Shown here one piece after another: positions 9,201 through 17,435 of a DNA stretch of 64,000 nucleotides. The DNA lies in the NCBI RefSeq assembly GCF_900095265.1, contig NZ_LT607653.1, positions 501,739 to 565,738 of the forward strand, given 5' to 3'. The notes under the pieces were generated by a model that saw only the letters and a program-made list of their open reading frames with translations, was not told the origin of the DNA and searched no databases. Made by a program: the position numbers and the translations under genes. Source of the stretch: Janthinobacterium sp. UMAB-56. Its GTDB lineage: Bacteria; Pseudomonadota; Gammaproteobacteria; Burkholderiales; Burkholderiaceae_D. How positions within the stretch are numbered: position 1 is the stretch's first letter; every line of letters starts with the position of its first letter.

Positions 9201-11558
9201 GCCGAAGTGCCGGCAGCCGATATCGGCGCCAGCGACGACCTGTTCGACGCCGGCTTCGAACACGCACCGCCGTTGGAGCACGCGGCGCCGGAAGCGCCGG
9301 CGCACGCCATCATGCCGGCCGATGCGGCCGCGCTACTGGCGGCCAGCGCCGGTATCAGCGATGAACTCGACCTCGATTTGCTTTCCGTCTTCCTGGAAGA
9401 GGGCGCCGACCTGCTGCCGCAGATCGGCGAGGCGTTGCGCAGCTGGCAGCAGCAGCCGGACGACAGCAGCCAGGCGCAGATGTTGCTGCGCACCCTGCAT
9501 ACGGTCAAGGGCAGCGCGCGCATGGCCGGCGCCATGCGCCTTGGCCAGCATGCGCATGAAATCGAGACGCATATCGAAAACATGCTGCATGCGGGGACCG
9601 CCACGCCGCAGGCCTTCGAGGAATTGCTGGCCCATTACGACCATGCGCTGCACCTGTTCGAGCAGTTGCAGCAGCCCTTGCTGCCCTTGCCGGGCATGGA
9701 AGACGCGCCGGCCGCCGAACCGAAGGCGGCCCTGGTGCGCGTGCGCGCCGATATCCTCGACCGCCTGGTGAACCAGGCCGGTGAAGTGTCGATCACACGC
9801 TCTAAAATGGAAAATGAAGTCGGCGTGCTGGGCGCTTCGCTAGCCGAGTTTTCCGACAACCTGGCGCGTCTGCGGCGCCAGTTGCGCGAAGTGGAGATGC
9901 AGGCAGAATCGCAGATCGCCTCGCGCATGGCCGTCGGCAGCGAGCGCGAATTCGACCCGCTCGAATTCGACCGCTTTACGCGCTTGCAGGAACTCACGCG
10001 CATGATGGCCGAAAGCGTCAACGACGTGGCTTCGTTCCATGAAAACATCAGCCACAGCGTCGATGCGGTGACGGATGACCTGGTGCTGCAGGCGCGGCTG
10101 ACGCGCGAGTTGCAGCGCGATCTGATGCAGATCCGCATGGTGCCGTTTGCCAGCATCGCCGAACGCCTGTTCCGCGTGGCGCGGCAAAGCGCCAAGGAAG
10201 TCGACAAGCGGGTCAACCTCGACATCCGTGGCGGTGACGTGGAAATCGACCGCAGCGTGCTCGAACGCATGGCTGCGCCATTCGAACACCTGCTGCGCAA
10301 TGCCATCGTGCACGGCGTCGAAGCGCGCGCTGCGCGCCTGGCAGGGGGCAAGAGCGAGACGGGCGAGCTGCTGGTGCAGGTCAGCCAGCAGGGCAATGAA
10401 GTGGCGATCGCTTTTTCTGACGATGGCGCGGGGCTGGACCTGGAACGCATCCGCGCCAAGGCGCACGGCGCTGGCCTGGTGGCGACGGATGCGCCTTTGA
10501 CCGACGCGCAGGCGACCGAGCTGATTTTTACGCCCGGTTTTTCCACGGCCGACAGCCTGACGGAGCTGGCCGGACGCGGTTTTGGCATGGATATCGTACG
10601 CTCTGAAGCGCTGGCCCTGGGCGGCCGCGTGGAAACGCTGACGCAAGCGGGTCTGGGCATGCGCTTCACCATCCACCTGCCGCTGACCCTGGCCGTGACG
10701 CAGGTGGTGCTGCTGGTGGCGCACGGCAAGACGTATGCCTTGCCATCGGTGCTGGTGGAGCAGGTGCTGCACCTGAAGGGCGCGCAGCTGGAGCAGGTGC
10801 GGGCGGCCGGGCGCATCGAGTCGCACGGGCAGTCGCTGGCGCTGCAGCACTTGTCGATCATGCTGGGCGAGACGCCGGCGGCGCAGGCCACGCAGCGTTA
10901 TGCGCCTGTGCTCCTGCTGCGCAATGGCAATGACAGGTTGGCCTTGCAGGTCGATGACGTGGTAGGCAATCGCGAGGTCGTGGTCAAGCATGTGGGCCCG
11001 CAGCTGGCGCGCATGCCCGGCATCGCCGGCGCCACGGTGCTGGGCACGGGCGACATCGTGCTGATCCTGAACCCGGTGGCGCTGGCGCAGCACCTCGAGC
11101 ACCATCCGGAACTGCTGTCGCAGTATGCGCTGGCCAGCAGCTTGCAGCATGCCGCTGCCAGCGCACTGGCCGTGCCAACCGTGCGCGTGATGGTGGTCGA
11201 CGATTCGCTGACGGTACGCCGCGTGATGCAGCGCCTGTTCGAGCGCGAAGGCTACCAGGTGCTGCTGGCCAAGGATGGCGTCGATGCGCTGGAACAGTTG
11301 CATGCGCTGGAAGCGGCTGCCATGCCGGCCCTGCTGCTGGTCGACGTGGAAATGCCGCGCATGGATGGTTTTGATTTGACGCGCAATGTGCGCAGCGATG
11401 ACAAGACGCGCGCCATCCCCGTCATCATGATCACCTCGCGCAGCGCCGACAAGCACCGCGCGCACGCTGTTGAGCTGGGCGTGAATGCGTATTTTGGCAA
11501 GCCGTTCCAGGAAGAGGAATTGCTGGCGGAGGTGCAGCGTTTGCTGGCGGGTACTTGA
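6273..11558 (+). CDS. chpA: hybrid chemotaxis histidine kinase ChpA/PilL
   Basis: Very large CheA-type kinase (1761 residues) of the pilus chemosensory pathway. Domains in order: a degenerate N-terminal Hpt-like region; Hpt domains with phospho-acceptor histidines near 657 (SFHTLKGSS), 826 (AVHTLAGSS) and 1076 (TLHTVKGSA), separated by Ala/Pro-rich linkers; a dimerization helix; an HATPase domain with the N-box HLLRNAIVHG (Asn near 1343) and glycine boxes (DDGAGL, GRGFGMD); a CheW-like domain (about 1440-1590); and a C-terminal receiver with phospho-acceptor D1691 (LLVDVEMP). The Pseudomonas ChpA has more Hpt-type domains, so this is a shorter variant. No pilK or chpB methylation gene follows. 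Confidence 0.96.
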   Translation: MSTPDNPQQSKPFDSEPLSWVMVEIREALGRSKTALFEAGGREREERATALQHARSHLHQAHGALLMVDVAGASLLTDGAEQALARFRDGSLEYTLDHAQVVADLYQALSEYLEDLVAGTPPQPMRLFPYYRDLQTMLGAERIHPADLFFPPASMLEGQTIALAQAPPAADYPAWRGRFEKSLLPFLKAQDDAAWRQHAGDLHATLTLVADAQQEAPARTFWFAMQAFAGLAASGEGMGTRNVKQLFGLINLQLRRLAQGTASLPESMLRDALFFIAAATAPTPEACQLRAAFALEGQVPADLETRRYGQVDQDALQGARMALAQARASWSRLAQADLDPALGTDFDASLQEVAAHVDTLKQPALASLLRECAVVARQAVASGRSAALENEIGMALLFADTGLEQLRRLPDDFAGNAETIAARLQALLAGAAPPPVTAGELSRQIEQGQTVAALAEDMKTGLRQVEKVLNAYDADASREASLDGVAPVLGQLQQQLAGLGQEDACAAVQQVDAAVRQLAGGDANADANADAQAAALDEIAQNVSALGFFIDMLGRNAQAASGRFHFDAAAGTFRALPFEKVAAAGAVPVPLLDQALAPAAPAGGDVAPAVSDVDAEMLDIFITEAREVLAFIDTTLALPREQAASGDHLAMLRRSFHTLKGSSRMIGLAQFAEAAGAIERVMNTWLAEARPASDDLFTLLNYGWYQLSEWLAELEGGAGREREAGMLLAAAERVREGGPFELRKPRPAAPVASNGNVIGFPSATAPTLHEAPDDNLKHVGELRISLPLYNIYLAETDELLRVLTRDFGEWRHEQRAVSAEALQAVHTLAGSSGTVGFHSLRDLAHALETVIETVVPPLAGLRAAQHDVLEQATQRIGQMLQAFALGDLAPTQPDMIEALNSLWRALTAPPGESQEDRLDALFAAAYASIVGAPAQPAAPAADALTDALVEIPASQLETLFEATYASIVADALQPAAAEVPAADIGASDDLFDAGFEHAPPLEHAAPEAPAHAIMPADAAALLAASAGISDELDLDLLSVFLEEGADLLPQIGEALRSWQQQPDDSSQAQMLLRTLHTVKGSARMAGAMRLGQHAHEIETHIENMLHAGTATPQAFEELLAHYDHALHLFEQLQQPLLPLPGMEDAPAAEPKAALVRVRADILDRLVNQAGEVSITRSKMENEVGVLGASLAEFSDNLARLRRQLREVEMQAESQIASRMAVGSEREFDPLEFDRFTRLQELTRMMAESVNDVASFHENISHSVDAVTDDLVLQARLTRELQRDLMQIRMVPFASIAERLFRVARQSAKEVDKRVNLDIRGGDVEIDRSVLERMAAPFEHLLRNAIVHGVEARAARLAGGKSETGELLVQVSQQGNEVAIAFSDDGAGLDLERIRAKAHGAGLVATDAPLTDAQATELIFTPGFSTADSLTELAGRGFGMDIVRSEALALGGRVETLTQAGLGMRFTIHLPLTLAVTQVVLLVAHGKTYALPSVLVEQVLHLKGAQLEQVRAAGRIESHGQSLALQHLSIMLGETPAAQATQRYAPVLLLRNGNDRLALQVDDVVGNREVVVKHVGPQLARMPGIAGATVLGTGDIVLILNPVALAQHLEHHPELLSQYALASSLQHAAASALAVPTVRVMVVDDSLTVRRVMQRLFEREGYQVLLAKDGVDALEQLHALEAAAMPALLLVDVEMPRMDGFDLTRNVRSDDKTRAIPVIMITSRSADKHRAHAVELGVNAYFGKPFQEEELLAEVQRLLAGT

Positions 11559-11573
11559 TCTACGCCAGCACTG

Positions 11574-13037
11574 CTACGCCACCACCTTCACCACGGCATA
11601 GCGCGCCAAGGTCTCCTTGCGCGCCTCGTCGTGCTGCACCAGCGGTTCCGGATAGTCGCGTCCCAGCACGAGGTTTTTTTGCTCCAGCAGCATGCGCGGC
11701 ACCAGCCAGGGCGCATGGATTTCCTTGTCGCCCAGCGCCTTCAACTGCGGCAGGTAGCGGCGGATGAAACGCCCGCTGGCGTCGAATTTTTCCGACTGCG
11801 TGATGGGATTGAAGATGCGGAAGTAGGGCTGCGCGTCGCAGCCCGACGACGACGCCCATTGCCAGCCGCCGTTGTTCGACGCCAGGTCGAAGTCATTCAG
11901 GTGCAGCGCGAAATACGCTTCGCCGCGGCGCCAGTCGATGCCCAGATCCTTGATCAGAAAGCAGGCCGTGACCATGCGCAGGCGGTTGTGCATATAGCCC
12001 GTCTGGTTCAGCTGCGCCATGGCGGCGTCCACCAGCGGATAGCCGGTACGGCCCTCGCACCAGGCCGCAAAGGCGGCATCGGCCTCTGGCCCCGTTTCCC
12101 AGGCGATGGCGTCGTAGGCCGGTTTGAAGGCGCCGCCTTCCACGTGCGGGTTCTGGTACAAAATCATGGCGTAGAAATCGCGCCAGATCAGTTCGGCCAG
12201 CCACACGGGCGCGCCATTGCCGCCGCCGCCCCGGTCCATCAGGTCGACGATGGTGCGCACCAGGTAGCGCAGCGACACGGTGCCGAAGCGCAGATGCATG
12301 GACAAATATGACGGCCCCTTCAGGGCGGGGAAATCGCGCGCCACGTCGTAGCGGGCCACGCGCGCCAGGAAATCCTCGAACAGTGTGCTGGCGCCCGACA
12401 TGCCGGTGGGAATGGCCAGTTCGGCCAGGTTGCTGGCTTCGAAACCCAGCTCGATCAGGGTGGGCAGGGGCGCCGGCGTGCCGGTGCGCGGCGGCGCCAG
12501 GCTGGCCGCGTGCGGTTCGATAGCGAACGGCGCCAGGCAGCCAGGTTCGGCGCGCATTTTCTTCAGCCAGGCATTCTTGTACGGCGTGTAGACGGTGTAC
12601 GGCTTGGCCGAGAGCGTCAACACCTCGTCCTTTTCAAAGATGACCTGGTCCTTGAAGCTGAACCACAGGCGCGCGTCGCGCGCGAGCGCGGCAGCCACGC
12701 TGGCGTCGCGCGCGATCGCTTGCGGTTCGTAATCGTGGTTGGCGAAGACGGCGTCGGCGTTCAACTCGGCGGCCAGGCGCGGGATGGCCTCGGCGGCGTC
12801 GGCATGCAGCACGATCAGGTCGCCGCCCATCTGGCGCAACTCGGCGGCCAGCTCGGCCACGCTGGCATGGATGAAGTCGACGCGCCGGTCGCGGCGCGGC
12901 AGCGCTGCCAGGATGGCGGTGTCGTACACGAAGACGCAATGCACGGCCTGGCTCTGGCACAGGGCGTGGTGCAGTGCAGCATGGTCGAATGCGCGCAGGT
13001 CGCGCCGGAACCACAGCAGGGTAGTCTTGATTGTCAT
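11574..13037 (-). CDS. phrB: deoxyribodipyrimidine photo-lyase
   Basis: Light-driven repair enzyme that splits cyclobutane pyrimidine dimers, using FADH and an antenna cofactor. The 487-residue protein begins with the photolyase domain hallmark LLWFRRDLRAFDHAAL and carries the C-terminal FAD-binding block, including MHNRLRMV, DFDLASNNGGWQW and SSSGCDAQPYFRIFNP, which marks class I CPD photolyases. It is convergent with chpA, leaving 15 bases between the stops, and its 5' side faces a 341-base AT-rich gap shared with yqgE. Stand-alone gene; no cryptochrome or MerR regulator is adjacent. Confidence 0.96.
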   Translation of the reverse strand: MTIKTTLLWFRRDLRAFDHAALHHALCQSQAVHCVFVYDTAILAALPRRDRRVDFIHASVAELAAELRQMGGDLIVLHADAAEAIPRLAAELNADAVFANHDYEPQAIARDASVAAALARDARLWFSFKDQVIFEKDEVLTLSAKPYTVYTPYKNAWLKKMRAEPGCLAPFAIEPHAASLAPPRTGTPAPLPTLIELGFEASNLAELAIPTGMSGASTLFEDFLARVARYDVARDFPALKGPSYLSMHLRFGTVSLRYLVRTIVDLMDRGGGGNGAPVWLAELIWRDFYAMILYQNPHVEGGAFKPAYDAIAWETGPEADAAFAAWCEGRTGYPLVDAAMAQLNQTGYMHNRLRMVTACFLIKDLGIDWRRGEAYFALHLNDFDLASNNGGWQWASSSGCDAQPYFRIFNPITQSEKFDASGRFIRRYLPQLKALGDKEIHAPWLVPRMLLEQKNLVLGRDYPEPLVQHDEARKETLARYAVVKVVA

Positions 13038-13378
13038 TATTTCGCGTGTTCAGTGTCAAAGATAGGCTATTTTTTGTCGCCAACAGGGCTTTATGGCCGC
13101 TCGCGTCGTGCCTTTGGCGTCGCTGCGGCGGCAATTCAGTGTAAACTACCGGGTATGTCCGTGGTGCTTTATGTGCGACAGCGATTTTGCAATCAATTTT
13201 ACAATTGGCATTGAAATGCGCCTGCGGGCAAAGCGAATTGATTATTAATTTATAACATAACAAGAATAGCGCCTGGCAGCACGGTGCGCGCCGCCCAAGA
13301 TTTGCGGCCGCTTGCGCCAGGCGTACGATAGTGGGGTAAGCGAGACTTGCCAGCAAGCCCACAGAGAGAGCATCGCGT
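13038..13378. promoter_or_regulatory. 341-base divergent intergenic region between phrB and yqgE
   Basis: No gene was recognised. The centre (about 13185-13265) is strongly AT-rich compared with its surroundings, with a TATAAC hexamer at 13251-13256 and a small inverted repeat (CAAT...ATTG) near 13190-13207. It should hold the promoters of the divergent photolyase and yqgE genes. The right third is GC-rich and featureless. Confidence 0.4.
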
Positions 13379-14026
13379 ATGAAAAAGAGTAAAATCGACC
13401 ATTCTCTACCAGGACATCGTTTGATGCAGGGTGTGGGAGAACCGGCCGCGACTGGTTCCTCCACCCTGAATCTGGCCAACCATTTCCTGATTGCGATGCC
13501 GGCCATGCAAGATCCGATCTTTGGCGGCACGGTCGTGTACGTGTGTGAACATAACGAGAACGGCGTGCTGGGCGTCGTCATCAACAAGCCCACCGACATG
13601 ACCATGGAAGTGCTGTTCGACCGCATCGACCTGAAACTGGCGGCCGGCAGCGACACGCCCATCATCAACGAACCGATCATGTTCGGCGGCCCTGTGCAGG
13701 ACGACCGCGGCTTCGTGCTGCATACGCCAGGCGCGCACTATTCCTCGTCGCTGACGGTCACCGATGAAATCGCATTTACTACCTCGATCGACGTGCTCGA
13801 AGCCGTCGCCAAGGGCGATGGTCCCGAGCGCATGCTGGTCTCGATCGGCTATTCGGGCTGGAGTCCGGGCCAGCTGGAAGACGAGATCGGCCGCAATGGC
13901 TGGTTGACGGTGGGCGCCTCGGCCGACATCCTGTTCGATTTCCCCATCGAGCAGCGCTACGTGGCGGCCATCAAGCTGCTCGGCATCGACCCGCTCATGC
14001 TCGCCAGCGAGGCCGGACACGCATGA
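13379..14026 (+). CDS. YqgE/AlgH family protein (DUF179)
   Basis: Conserved protein of 215 residues of the YqgE/AlgH family, whose biochemical role is not settled. Landmarks: NHFLIAMPAMQDPIFGGTVVYVCEH-type start of the domain, NGVLGVVINKP, MFGGPVQDDRGFVLH, and a C-terminal GYSGWSPGQLEDEI. The start at 13379 leaves about 30 non-conserved residues before the domain; an ATG at 13424 is an alternative. It leads the yqgE-ruvX-pyrR-pyrB series found in many Betaproteobacteria, though a 150-base gap separates it from ruvX here. Confidence 0.93.
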   Translation: MKKSKIDHSLPGHRLMQGVGEPAATGSSTLNLANHFLIAMPAMQDPIFGGTVVYVCEHNENGVLGVVINKPTDMTMEVLFDRIDLKLAAGSDTPIINEPIMFGGPVQDDRGFVLHTPGAHYSSSLTVTDEIAFTTSIDVLEAVAKGDGPERMLVSIGYSGWSPGQLEDEIGRNGWLTVGASADILFDFPIEQRYVAAIKLLGIDPLMLASEAGHA

Positions 14027-14176
14027 GGTGGATGCCATCAACCTACTGCGCAGCCCACTTTCGGGCATCCCTTGCTCGCTGCACCTTCGTACAGCTGCGC
14101 TACTCAAGCCGACATTGAGCTTGCTCGCTACGGCTTCTGGCACCACTTATGTTGATCTTTATTATGGAAAAATGCT
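14027..14176 (+). other. intergenic spacer with short direct repeat
   Basis: In most relatives yqgE and ruvX lie close together; here 150 bases separate them. The spacer contains two exact copies of CTTGCTCGCT (14071-14080 and 14120-14129), each followed by a similar ending (GCACCTTC and ACGGCTTC). A 31-codon open frame overlaps the yqgE stop (ATGA at 14023) but has no protein-like character and no known relative that I can name. It may be a dispersed intergenic repeat. Confidence 0.3.
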
Positions 14177-14575
14177 GTGACGAGTGACGCCATCGACACT
14201 ATCCTCGCCTTCGATTTCGGCTTGAAGCGCATCGGCGTGGCCATCGGCAATACCATGATTTGCCAGGCCAAGCCGCTCAGCGTGATCACGGCCACGGCGA
14301 ACGAGCCGAAGTTCGCCGCCATCGATAGCCTGATCAGGGAGTGGGGTGCGAGCCGCATCGTGGTGGGCTTGCCCAGCCATCCCGATGGCACGGAACACGA
14401 GATGAGCGCGCGCTGCCGCCGTTTCGCCAACCAGGTGCACGGCCGCTTCAACCTGCCGGTGGAACTGGTCGACGAGCGCTATTCCTCGGCCGTCATCGCC
14501 GCCAAACGCGGCGAAGTGATCGACGACCGCGCCGCCGCCATCATCCTGCAACAGTATTTCGACGCGAATTATTAA
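14177..14575 (+). CDS. ruvX: RuvX/YqgF family putative pre-16S rRNA nuclease
   Basis: RNase H-fold protein of 132 residues in the YqgF family, assigned to 5' maturation of 16S rRNA and formerly annotated as a Holliday junction resolvase. It has the N-terminal acidic motif LAFDFGLKRIGVAIGN, the central VVGLPSHPDGTE and the VDERYSS motif that together form the metal site. The start is GTG 14177, preceded by a weak GGAAAAA; no nearby ATG would preserve the conserved start of the domain. pyrR follows after 24 bases. Confidence 0.93.
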   Translation: MTSDAIDTILAFDFGLKRIGVAIGNTMICQAKPLSVITATANEPKFAAIDSLIREWGASRIVVGLPSHPDGTEHEMSARCRRFANQVHGRFNLPVELVDERYSSAVIAAKRGEVIDDRAAAIILQQYFDANY

Positions 14576-14599
14576 TCTGACCTTAGACTCCCTCCCTGA

Positions 14600-15139
14600 A
14601 TGATTAAGAACTCTATGCCGCATCCTACGAATCCTTCCCAACTCGACGCCGAGGCCCTGTACGCGGTCTTGCTGCAGCAAGTGCAGAGCGGCCTGGCGGG
14701 CATCCCCAACGTGGCCATCGTCGGCATCCATTCGGGCGGCGCCTGGCTGGCCGAACGCCTGGCGCGCGATCTCAATCTCTTGGACCGCCTGGGCGTGCTC
14801 GACGTGTCGTTCTACCGCGACGATTTCGCCCAGAAGGGCCTGCATGCCGACGTCAAGCCGACGCAGATCAGTTTTGACGTGGCCGGCGCCACCATCCTGC
14901 TGGTCGACGATGTGCTGTACACGGGCCGCACCACGCGCGCGGCCATCAACGAATTGTTCGACTATGGCCGTCCGGCCAAGATCATGCTGGCCGCCCTGGT
15001 CGACCGCGGCGAACGCCAGTTGCCGGTGGCCGCCGATTTCGTGGCCGCCTTCACTGCCGTGCCGCCGGGCCAGGCCCTGGTCCTGAAGCAAGCCGACGAT
15101 GGAAAATTCACGCTCACCATAGATACCCACCATGCTTAA
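14600..15139 (+). CDS. pyrR: PyrR bifunctional pyr operon regulator / uracil phosphoribosyltransferase
   Basis: Phosphoribosyltransferase-fold protein of 179 residues. The PRPP-binding loop is intact ([18 protein letters not shown]), and [13 protein letters not shown] and FYRDDF are typical of PyrR. PyrR converts uracil and PRPP to UMP, and in Gram-positive bacteria controls pyr attenuation; whether it acts on RNA here is unknown, and I see no clear PyrR-binding loop upstream. An ATG at 14615 is an alternative start. It overlaps pyrB by eight bases, so the two are translationally coupled. Confidence 0.94.
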   Translation: MIKNSMPHPTNPSQLDAEALYAVLLQQVQSGLAGIPNVAIVGIHSGGAWLAERLARDLNLLDRLGVLDVSFYRDDFAQKGLHADVKPTQISFDVAGATILLVDDVLYTGRTTRAAINELFDYGRPAKIMLAALVDRGERQLPVAADFVAAFTAVPPGQALVLKQADDGKFTLTIDTHHA

Positions 15140-16097
15140 TCCGCAACTGAATAAACACGGCGAACTGCAACATCTGCTGACGATTGAAGGCTTGCCGAAG
15201 TCTATCGTCAACCACATACTCGATACCGCGTCCTCCTTCGTCGGCATTTCCGACCGGGATGTGAAAAAGGTGCCGCTGATGCGCGGCAAGAGCGTTTTCA
15301 ACCTGTTCTTTGAAAACTCCACGCGCACCCGTACGACTTTCGAGATCGCGTCAAAAAGGCTGTCGGCGGACGTCATCAACCTGAACATCCAGGCGTCGTC
15401 TGCCAGCAAGGGCGAGTCCCTGCTCGACACCATCGATAACCTGTCGGCCATGCATGCCGACATGTTCGTCGTGCGCCACGCGCAGTCGGGCGCGCCCTAC
15501 CTGATCGCCAAGCACCTGATCGACACCAAGCAGCCACACGTCCACGTCGTCAACGCGGGCGATGGACGCCACGCGCACCCGACCCAGGGCTTGCTCGACA
15601 TGTACACGATCCGCCACTACAAGAAGGATTTCACCAACCTGACGGTGGCCATCGTGGGCGACATCCTGCATAGCCGCGTGGCCCGTTCAGACATCCACGC
15701 ATTGACCACCCTGGGTGTGCCTGAAGTGCGCGCCATCGGCCCGCACACCTTGCTGCCGGGCGGCCTGGAACAGATGGGCGTGCGCACCTTCACCAACATG
15801 GATGAAGGCCTCAAGGGCGTGGACGTGATCATCATGCTGCGCCTGCAGAATGAACGCATGAGCGGCGCGCTGCTGCCGTCGGCGCAGGAATACTTCAAGA
15901 GCTACGGCTTGACGCCCGAGCGCCTGGCGCTGGCGAAACCGGACGCCATCGTCATGCATCCGGGCCCGATGAACCGCGGCGTGGAGATCGATTCGGCCGT
16001 GGCCGACGGTCCGCAGGCGGTGATCCTGCCGCAGGTGACGTTCGGTATCGCCGTGCGCATGGCGGTGATGAGTATTTTGGCTGGTAATCAGGGCTGA
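15132..16097 (+). CDS. pyrB: aspartate carbamoyltransferase catalytic subunit
   Basis: Catalyses the committed step of pyrimidine synthesis, carbamoyl phosphate plus aspartate to carbamoyl aspartate. The protein has 321 residues. The carbamoyl-phosphate loop [11 protein letters not shown], the 80s-type loop residues SASKGES, the [11 protein letters not shown] motif and the C-terminal [11 protein letters not shown] are all intact. It overlaps pyrR and is followed 24 bases later by a dihydroorotase-like gene. No pyrI regulatory gene is present, which fits the class of ATCases built from PyrB with a dihydroorotase-like partner. Confidence 0.97.
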   Translation: MLNPQLNKHGELQHLLTIEGLPKSIVNHILDTASSFVGISDRDVKKVPLMRGKSVFNLFFENSTRTRTTFEIASKRLSADVINLNIQASSASKGESLLDTIDNLSAMHADMFVVRHAQSGAPYLIAKHLIDTKQPHVHVVNAGDGRHAHPTQGLLDMYTIRHYKKDFTNLTVAIVGDILHSRVARSDIHALTTLGVPEVRAIGPHTLLPGGLEQMGVRTFTNMDEGLKGVDVIIMLRLQNERMSGALLPSAQEYFKSYGLTPERLALAKPDAIVMHPGPMNRGVEIDSAVADGPQAVILPQVTFGIAVRMAVMSILAGNQG

Positions 16098-16121
16098 TAG
16101 CCCAAGGACGAGTAAGCGAGC

Positions 16122-17423
16122 ATGACGACACTACATATCAAGAACGGCCACCTGATCGACCCTGCCAACGGCATCGATGGCTTGCAAGACCTGTTTATCG
16201 CCGACGGCAAGGTGCTGGCCGTGGGCTGCGCCCCGGCCGGTTTCAAGGCTGACACCACGTTTGACGCGGCCGGCCTGGTGGTTTCCCCCGGCCTGGTCGA
16301 CCTGTCGGCGCGCCTGCGCGAGCCAGGCTACGAATACAAGGCGACCCTGGAATCGGAATTGCAGGCAGCCCTGCACGGCGGTGTCACGAGCCTGGTGTGC
16401 CCGCCCGACACCGATCCGGTGTTAGATGAGCCGGGCCTGGTGGAGATGCTGAAATACCGCGCCAAGACGCAGAACAAGGTTCACGTGCACCCACTGGGCG
16501 CACTGACCATGGGCTTGAAGGGCAAGTCGCTGACGGAAATGGCAGAACTGACGGAAGCCGGTTGCATCGGCTTCGCGCAGGCGGAAGAGCCGATCGAAGA
16601 CACCACCGTGCTGCTGCGCGCCATGCAGTACGCGAACACCTTCGGCTACACGGTCTGGTTGCGCCCGCAAGACCCGCATATCGGCCGTGGCGGCATCGCC
16701 CACAGCGGCCCGCTGGCGTCGCGCCTGGGCCTGTCCGGCGTGCCCGTGATGTCGGAAACCATCGCGCTGCACACGATCTTTGAATTGATGCGCGCCAGCC
16801 GCGCGCGCGTGCACCTGTGCCGCATCTCGTCGGCTGCGGGCCTGGAACTGATCCGCGCTGCCAAGGCCGAAGGCTTGCCCGTCACCTGTGACGTGGGCGT
16901 GCACCATGTGCACCTGACGGACGCCGATATCGGTTTCTTCGACCCGAACGCGCGCGTTACGCCGCCGTTCCGCAGCCAGCGCGACCGCGATGCGATCCGC
17001 GCCGCCCTGCTCGACGGTACGGTCGACGCCATGTGCTCGGACCACACGCCGGTCGACGACGATGAAAAACTGCTGCCCTTCGGCGAAGCATCGCCCGGCG
17101 CCACGGGCCTGGAACTGTTGCTGTCGCTGGCCCTGAAATGGGCCGATGACTATGCGCTGGAGCAGCCGCAGGCCGGTGCGCGTCCGCTGGCGCGCGCCGT
17201 CGCCAAGGTCACCTCCGATGCGGCCCGTGTCGCCGGCATCCCTGCCGGCAGCCTGGCAGTGGGCGAAGCGGCCGACATCTGCGTCTTCGATCCCGCCGCG
17301 CGCTGGACCGTGTCGTCGGCATCGCTGGCCAGCCAGGGCAAGCACACGCCTTTCCTCGGCTATGAACTGAGCGGCATCGTCAAGGCGACTATCGTCGCCG
17401 GTCAGGTGGCGTTTCAGCGTTAA
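16122..17423 (+). CDS. dihydroorotase-like protein PyrC' (PyrX), probably inactive
   Basis: Amidohydrolase-fold protein of 433 residues, homologous to type I dihydroorotase. The first metal-binding motif of active enzymes (HxH in PGxVDxHxHLREPG) is lost: the sequence reads PGLVDLSARLREPG. The later histidine in the HxS motif is replaced as well (VHLCRISS). The DHTP and GATGLE region is kept. In Pseudomonas and relatives, such inactive PyrC' proteins are structural partners required to assemble the ATCase dodecamer. Its position directly after pyrB fits that role. A true PyrC would have to be encoded elsewhere. The start follows a spaced GGACGAG element. Confidence 0.9.
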   Translation: MTTLHIKNGHLIDPANGIDGLQDLFIADGKVLAVGCAPAGFKADTTFDAAGLVVSPGLVDLSARLREPGYEYKATLESELQAALHGGVTSLVCPPDTDPVLDEPGLVEMLKYRAKTQNKVHVHPLGALTMGLKGKSLTEMAELTEAGCIGFAQAEEPIEDTTVLLRAMQYANTFGYTVWLRPQDPHIGRGGIAHSGPLASRLGLSGVPVMSETIALHTIFELMRASRARVHLCRISSAAGLELIRAAKAEGLPVTCDVGVHHVHLTDADIGFFDPNARVTPPFRSQRDRDAIRAALLDGTVDAMCSDHTPVDDDEKLLPFGEASPGATGLELLLSLALKWADDYALEQPQAGARPLARAVAKVTSDAARVAGIPAGSLAVGEAADICVFDPAARWTVSSASLASQGKHTPFLGYELSGIVKATIVAGQVAFQR

Positions 17424-17435
17424 AAAATCAGATCC

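Noticed and set aside
6006..9305. Open frame of about 1100 codons on the minus strand
   Set aside because: It lies opposite pilJ and chpA, whose domains are clear. Its composition (Gln/Arg/His-rich) is the usual antisense effect of high-GC codon use.
12510..13214. 234-codon plus-strand frame over the phrB start and its upstream gap
   Set aside because: Mostly antisense to photolyase; the tail in the gap has no features.
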